This document shows, piece by piece, positions 22,084 through 23,921 of a DNA stretch of 23,921 nt. The stretch lies in the NCBI GenBank assembly GCA_002452745.1, contig DKFC01000073.1, positions 1 to 23,921 on the forward strand, written 5' to 3'. The position numbers were made by a program, and so were the translations under genes. Below the pieces are notes generated by a model. It worked only from the letters and a program-made list of their open reading frames with translations, had not been told where the DNA came from and did not search any database. Position 1 is the first letter of the stretch. Each line of letters opens with the position of its first letter. Origin of the DNA: Firmicutes bacterium UBA6806. GTDB taxonomy: Bacteria; Bacillota; Clostridia; Peptostreptococcales; Acidaminobacteraceae.

Positions 22084-23730
22084 TTAGAAATTGACGTAAT
22101 TTCTTGGGTTTTGAGGAACACCATTCTTGCGAACTTCGAAGTGAAGGTGTGGACCTGTACTTCTTCCAGTGTTACCACTCTTGGAGATAACCTGTCCCTT
22201 GTAGACCTTGTCTCCTTTTGAAACGAGGAGCTTGCTATTATGAGCATACAAGGTGGAGATATTACCACCGTGATCTATAATCACGTAGTTTCCATAAGAG
22301 CTGTTATACCCTGCAAACGTCACCACGCCGCCGTCAGCTGCTTTGACTTCTGTTCCAACTGGAATTCCGAGGTCAATCCCCTCATGACGTCGACCCCATC
22401 TCCATCCGAATTCGGATGTGACAGCACCTCTGGAAGTCGGTCTCGATAAGACACCTGATCCCATTCTAGGAGGTGGATCTTTGGTTCCCTTGTAGACCAC
22501 TTTATCACTTGGTTCTGCGACGACTTTTTCCTCTAAGATCGTTCTACCGACTTCACGACCGTTTTCACGGATGACATTGGCAACAACCGCTTTCTCTCCG
22601 AGAACCCCTGCTACTTTGGTCTTTGTCTCGTCTTTGTACATGGAACTTGTCTCTTCGTACACGACGTTGAATGGTATTTCTGTTGTATAGGTTGCCTGTT
22701 CCACTGTGCATACGCTAATCAGCGGCCTTGGCACAACCAAACTGATTTCTTGTCCGATTTGAAGTGCTTCCGGTTTTACATCCGGGTTTGCCTTTTCAAG
22801 ATCTGACGGATTAATGCCGTAATAGTTGGCAATTACCCAGTAGTTTTCACCTTTTTGCACTTTGTGAAGTTTTTCTTCCTTAGTGCCTTTTACAATAAAC
22901 GCAAGTGCATTTTCTTCTTCATCATATCCATTGAATTTTGCTATGTCCAGATAGCCCTTGCAGACTTCAACTTCTTCACTGAAATAAGAATCGAGAACTT
23001 CGGTTTCTTCCGTGTTGGTATACATCGCCTTTAGCGAGTCCAAAAGTTCATTTGCCTCTGCCTCTGTTTTGAAGTTTGCCAAGACTTTGCCGTTTGATTT
23101 GATTTGGTAAGCCTCTATGCTTGAAAATCCCAGATTTTTTAGCTCTGGCTTTTCTGCAAGCGGTTCTAAGTCAGGTGTGTTATTGACTGAAACGTAATGC
23201 GTTTCTCCCGATGCCAAATCCATAGTAGGAGCTGCCTTTAGATGTGTTGCAGCATATGTGCCGCCTGCCACCACCACGAGACCTGCAAGTACTGATACGA
23301 CCACGACCTTATGTGTGTTAAACACCTCAAGGTATTTTTCAAATAACTGAGCGAGCCCCTCTCTGCTGAAAACAGATTCTGGCTTTTTCGCATATGGCGC
23401 ATTCTTTTTTGTCTTTTTCTGCGCATATGCAGGTATTGCGGGTTTCTTGCCTATCTTCAAGCGAATCGCCTTTAAATCAACGTCCTTCAACTTGGAGAAG
23501 AAGCTCGGTACTCCCACTTTCCACTCTTTCGCCTTGACGTACCTAACGAATTTTCCTGCGCCCAGCATCAACATATATATAGGGTAGAACAGCATCGCCA
23601 CAATTCGAGCAATCCATTCCAAGATTTGTTCTTTGCGAATTACTTTAGTATCTCCCTTGATATAATACTTCTGAGGCGTTCGTTTATAAACCTTCTTCTG
23701 GTACGTCCGATTGCCTTTTTGTTTCCCCAT
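22084..23730 (-). CDS. Membrane-anchored LysM-G5-M23 peptidoglycan hydrolase
   Basis: This is a 548-aa cell-wall endopeptidase. A long basic cytoplasmic N-terminus (1-140, many K and R, with an amphipathic or membrane-touching stretch 36-62) precedes a transmembrane helix (about 141-161). Then come a 60-residue unassigned module (about 195-255), a LysM domain (about 288-333, VQKGENYWVIANYYGINPSD), a G5 domain (about 340-415) and a complete M23 domain (about 434-547). The zinc ligands and catalytic residues are present: H449 and D453 in HEGIDLG, and H528/H530 in PHLHFEV. It is probably active, cutting peptide cross-links. The ATG has AAGGAG upstream. It lies just upstream of walR but is separated by a terminator. 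M23 and LysM enzymes are typical WalR-regulated autolysins, yet no exact WalR box is in its upstream 190 bases. Confidence 0.94.
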   Translation of the reverse strand: MGKQKGNRTYQKKVYKRTPQKYYIKGDTKVIRKEQILEWIARIVAMLFYPIYMLMLGAGKFVRYVKAKEWKVGVPSFFSKLKDVDLKAIRLKIGKKPAIPAYAQKKTKKNAPYAKKPESVFSREGLAQLFEKYLEVFNTHKVVVVSVLAGLVVVAGGTYAATHLKAAPTMDLASGETHYVSVNNTPDLEPLAEKPELKNLGFSSIEAYQIKSNGKVLANFKTEAEANELLDSLKAMYTNTEETEVLDSYFSEEVEVCKGYLDIAKFNGYDEEENALAFIVKGTKEEKLHKVQKGENYWVIANYYGINPSDLEKANPDVKPEALQIGQEISLVVPRPLISVCTVEQATYTTEIPFNVVYEETSSMYKDETKTKVAGVLGEKAVVANVIRENGREVGRTILEEKVVAEPSDKVVYKGTKDPPPRMGSGVLSRPTSRGAVTSEFGWRWGRRHEGIDLGIPVGTEVKAADGGVVTFAGYNSSYGNYVIIDHGGNISTLYAHNSKLLVSKGDKVYKGQVISKSGNTGRSTGPHLHFEVRKNGVPQNPRNYVNF

Positions 23731-23795
23731 CCTATACTCCTTTAAGTAAGTGGTTTTGTATCTTTTATATCTCTCTGTCTAAAAATACCTATCTC

Positions 23796-23824
23796 ATTAT
23801 ATCACACGAATAATTAGAGATAAA
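23796..23824 (-). promoter_or_regulatory. Promoter of the M23 peptidase gene
   Basis: Extended -10 TG-A-TATAAT (TATAAT at 23801-23796) with a weak TTTATC at -35 (23824-23819, 17-bp spacer). The leader is about 60 bases. Confidence 0.65.
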
Positions 23825-23862
23825 TCTTTTAATTTCTTAAATTTTTCGAAAGTCCAGCTAGA

Positions 23863-23902
23863 TACTACATATAGGATAATTTTAGGTTATCCATTACTAC
23901 AT
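23863..23902. repeat. Nested direct and inverted repeats upstream of the M23 promoter
   Basis: Direct repeats TACTACAT (23863-23870 and 23895-23902, 32 bp apart, about three turns) flank an inverted repeat GGATAA-N7-TTATCC (23874-23892). It is placed about 65-105 bases upstream of the -10 and may be a regulator site. It is cut close to the window edge. Confidence 0.4.
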
Positions 23903-23921
23903 TATGGGGATTGTTCACATA

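Overview
The window looks like a chromosomal segment of a low-GC, Gram-positive anaerobe of the Firmicutes, most likely class Clostridia. The basis is the WalRK/YycHI/YycJ cell-wall control operon, an AGGAGG-rich translation start repertoire, a DUF1836 protein, a DUF134 protein, an SPL-type radical SAM protein and a sigma-54 activator. No species is claimed. There are no tRNA or rRNA genes, no transposase, no integrase and no CRISPR array.

Region 1 (right end, 14.0-23.9 kb, all minus strand) is the wal (yyc) locus. A membrane-anchored LysM-G5-M23 peptidoglycan hydrolase has its own promoter and terminator. It is followed by walR, walK, an unrecognised secreted coiled-coil gene, yycH, yycI, yycJ and an M42 aminopeptidase, and the block closes at a strong terminator (14042-14083). 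The unknown gene sits between walK and yycH and has its own promoter carrying an exact match to the published WalR box (TGTAAT-N5-TGTAAT), so it is probably a WalR target and perhaps an extra part of the circuit. Five exact-length 19-bp direct repeats fill the yycJ-M42 junction.

Region 2 (11.2-13.9 kb, minus) holds a beta-lactamase-fold serine hydrolase with a C-terminal membrane domain and a secreted or anchored alpha/beta hydrolase. The gap between them contains five DnaA boxes (three perfect) in 105 bp and a perfect 15-bp inverted repeat.

Region 3 (7.7-11.2 kb) is a divergent pair: a PAS-type sigma-54 activator (minus) and a diaminopimelate decarboxylase gene, lysA (plus). lysA has a textbook -24/-12 sigma-54 promoter, with candidate upstream activator sites between the two genes. 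This suggests sigma-54 control of the last step of lysine synthesis.

Region 4 (3.2-7.8 kb) has single genes of general function: DUF1836, a hemolysin III family membrane protein, an AI-2E family transporter, and an SPL-like radical SAM/CHAD gene pair.

Region 5 (0-3.2 kb) has DUF134, an ElaA-like GNAT/HNH endonuclease pair, and a small alpha/beta-barrel protein upstream of rlmH (all minus). Between them, on the plus strand, lie two paralogous, unrecognised small RNA genes. They share promoter spacing, a 5' element, an AACTTACTC box and a C-loop hairpin whose stem covaries, and each ends in an intrinsic terminator. In Bacillus rlmH lies just after the yyc operon; here about 15 kb separates yycJ from rlmH.
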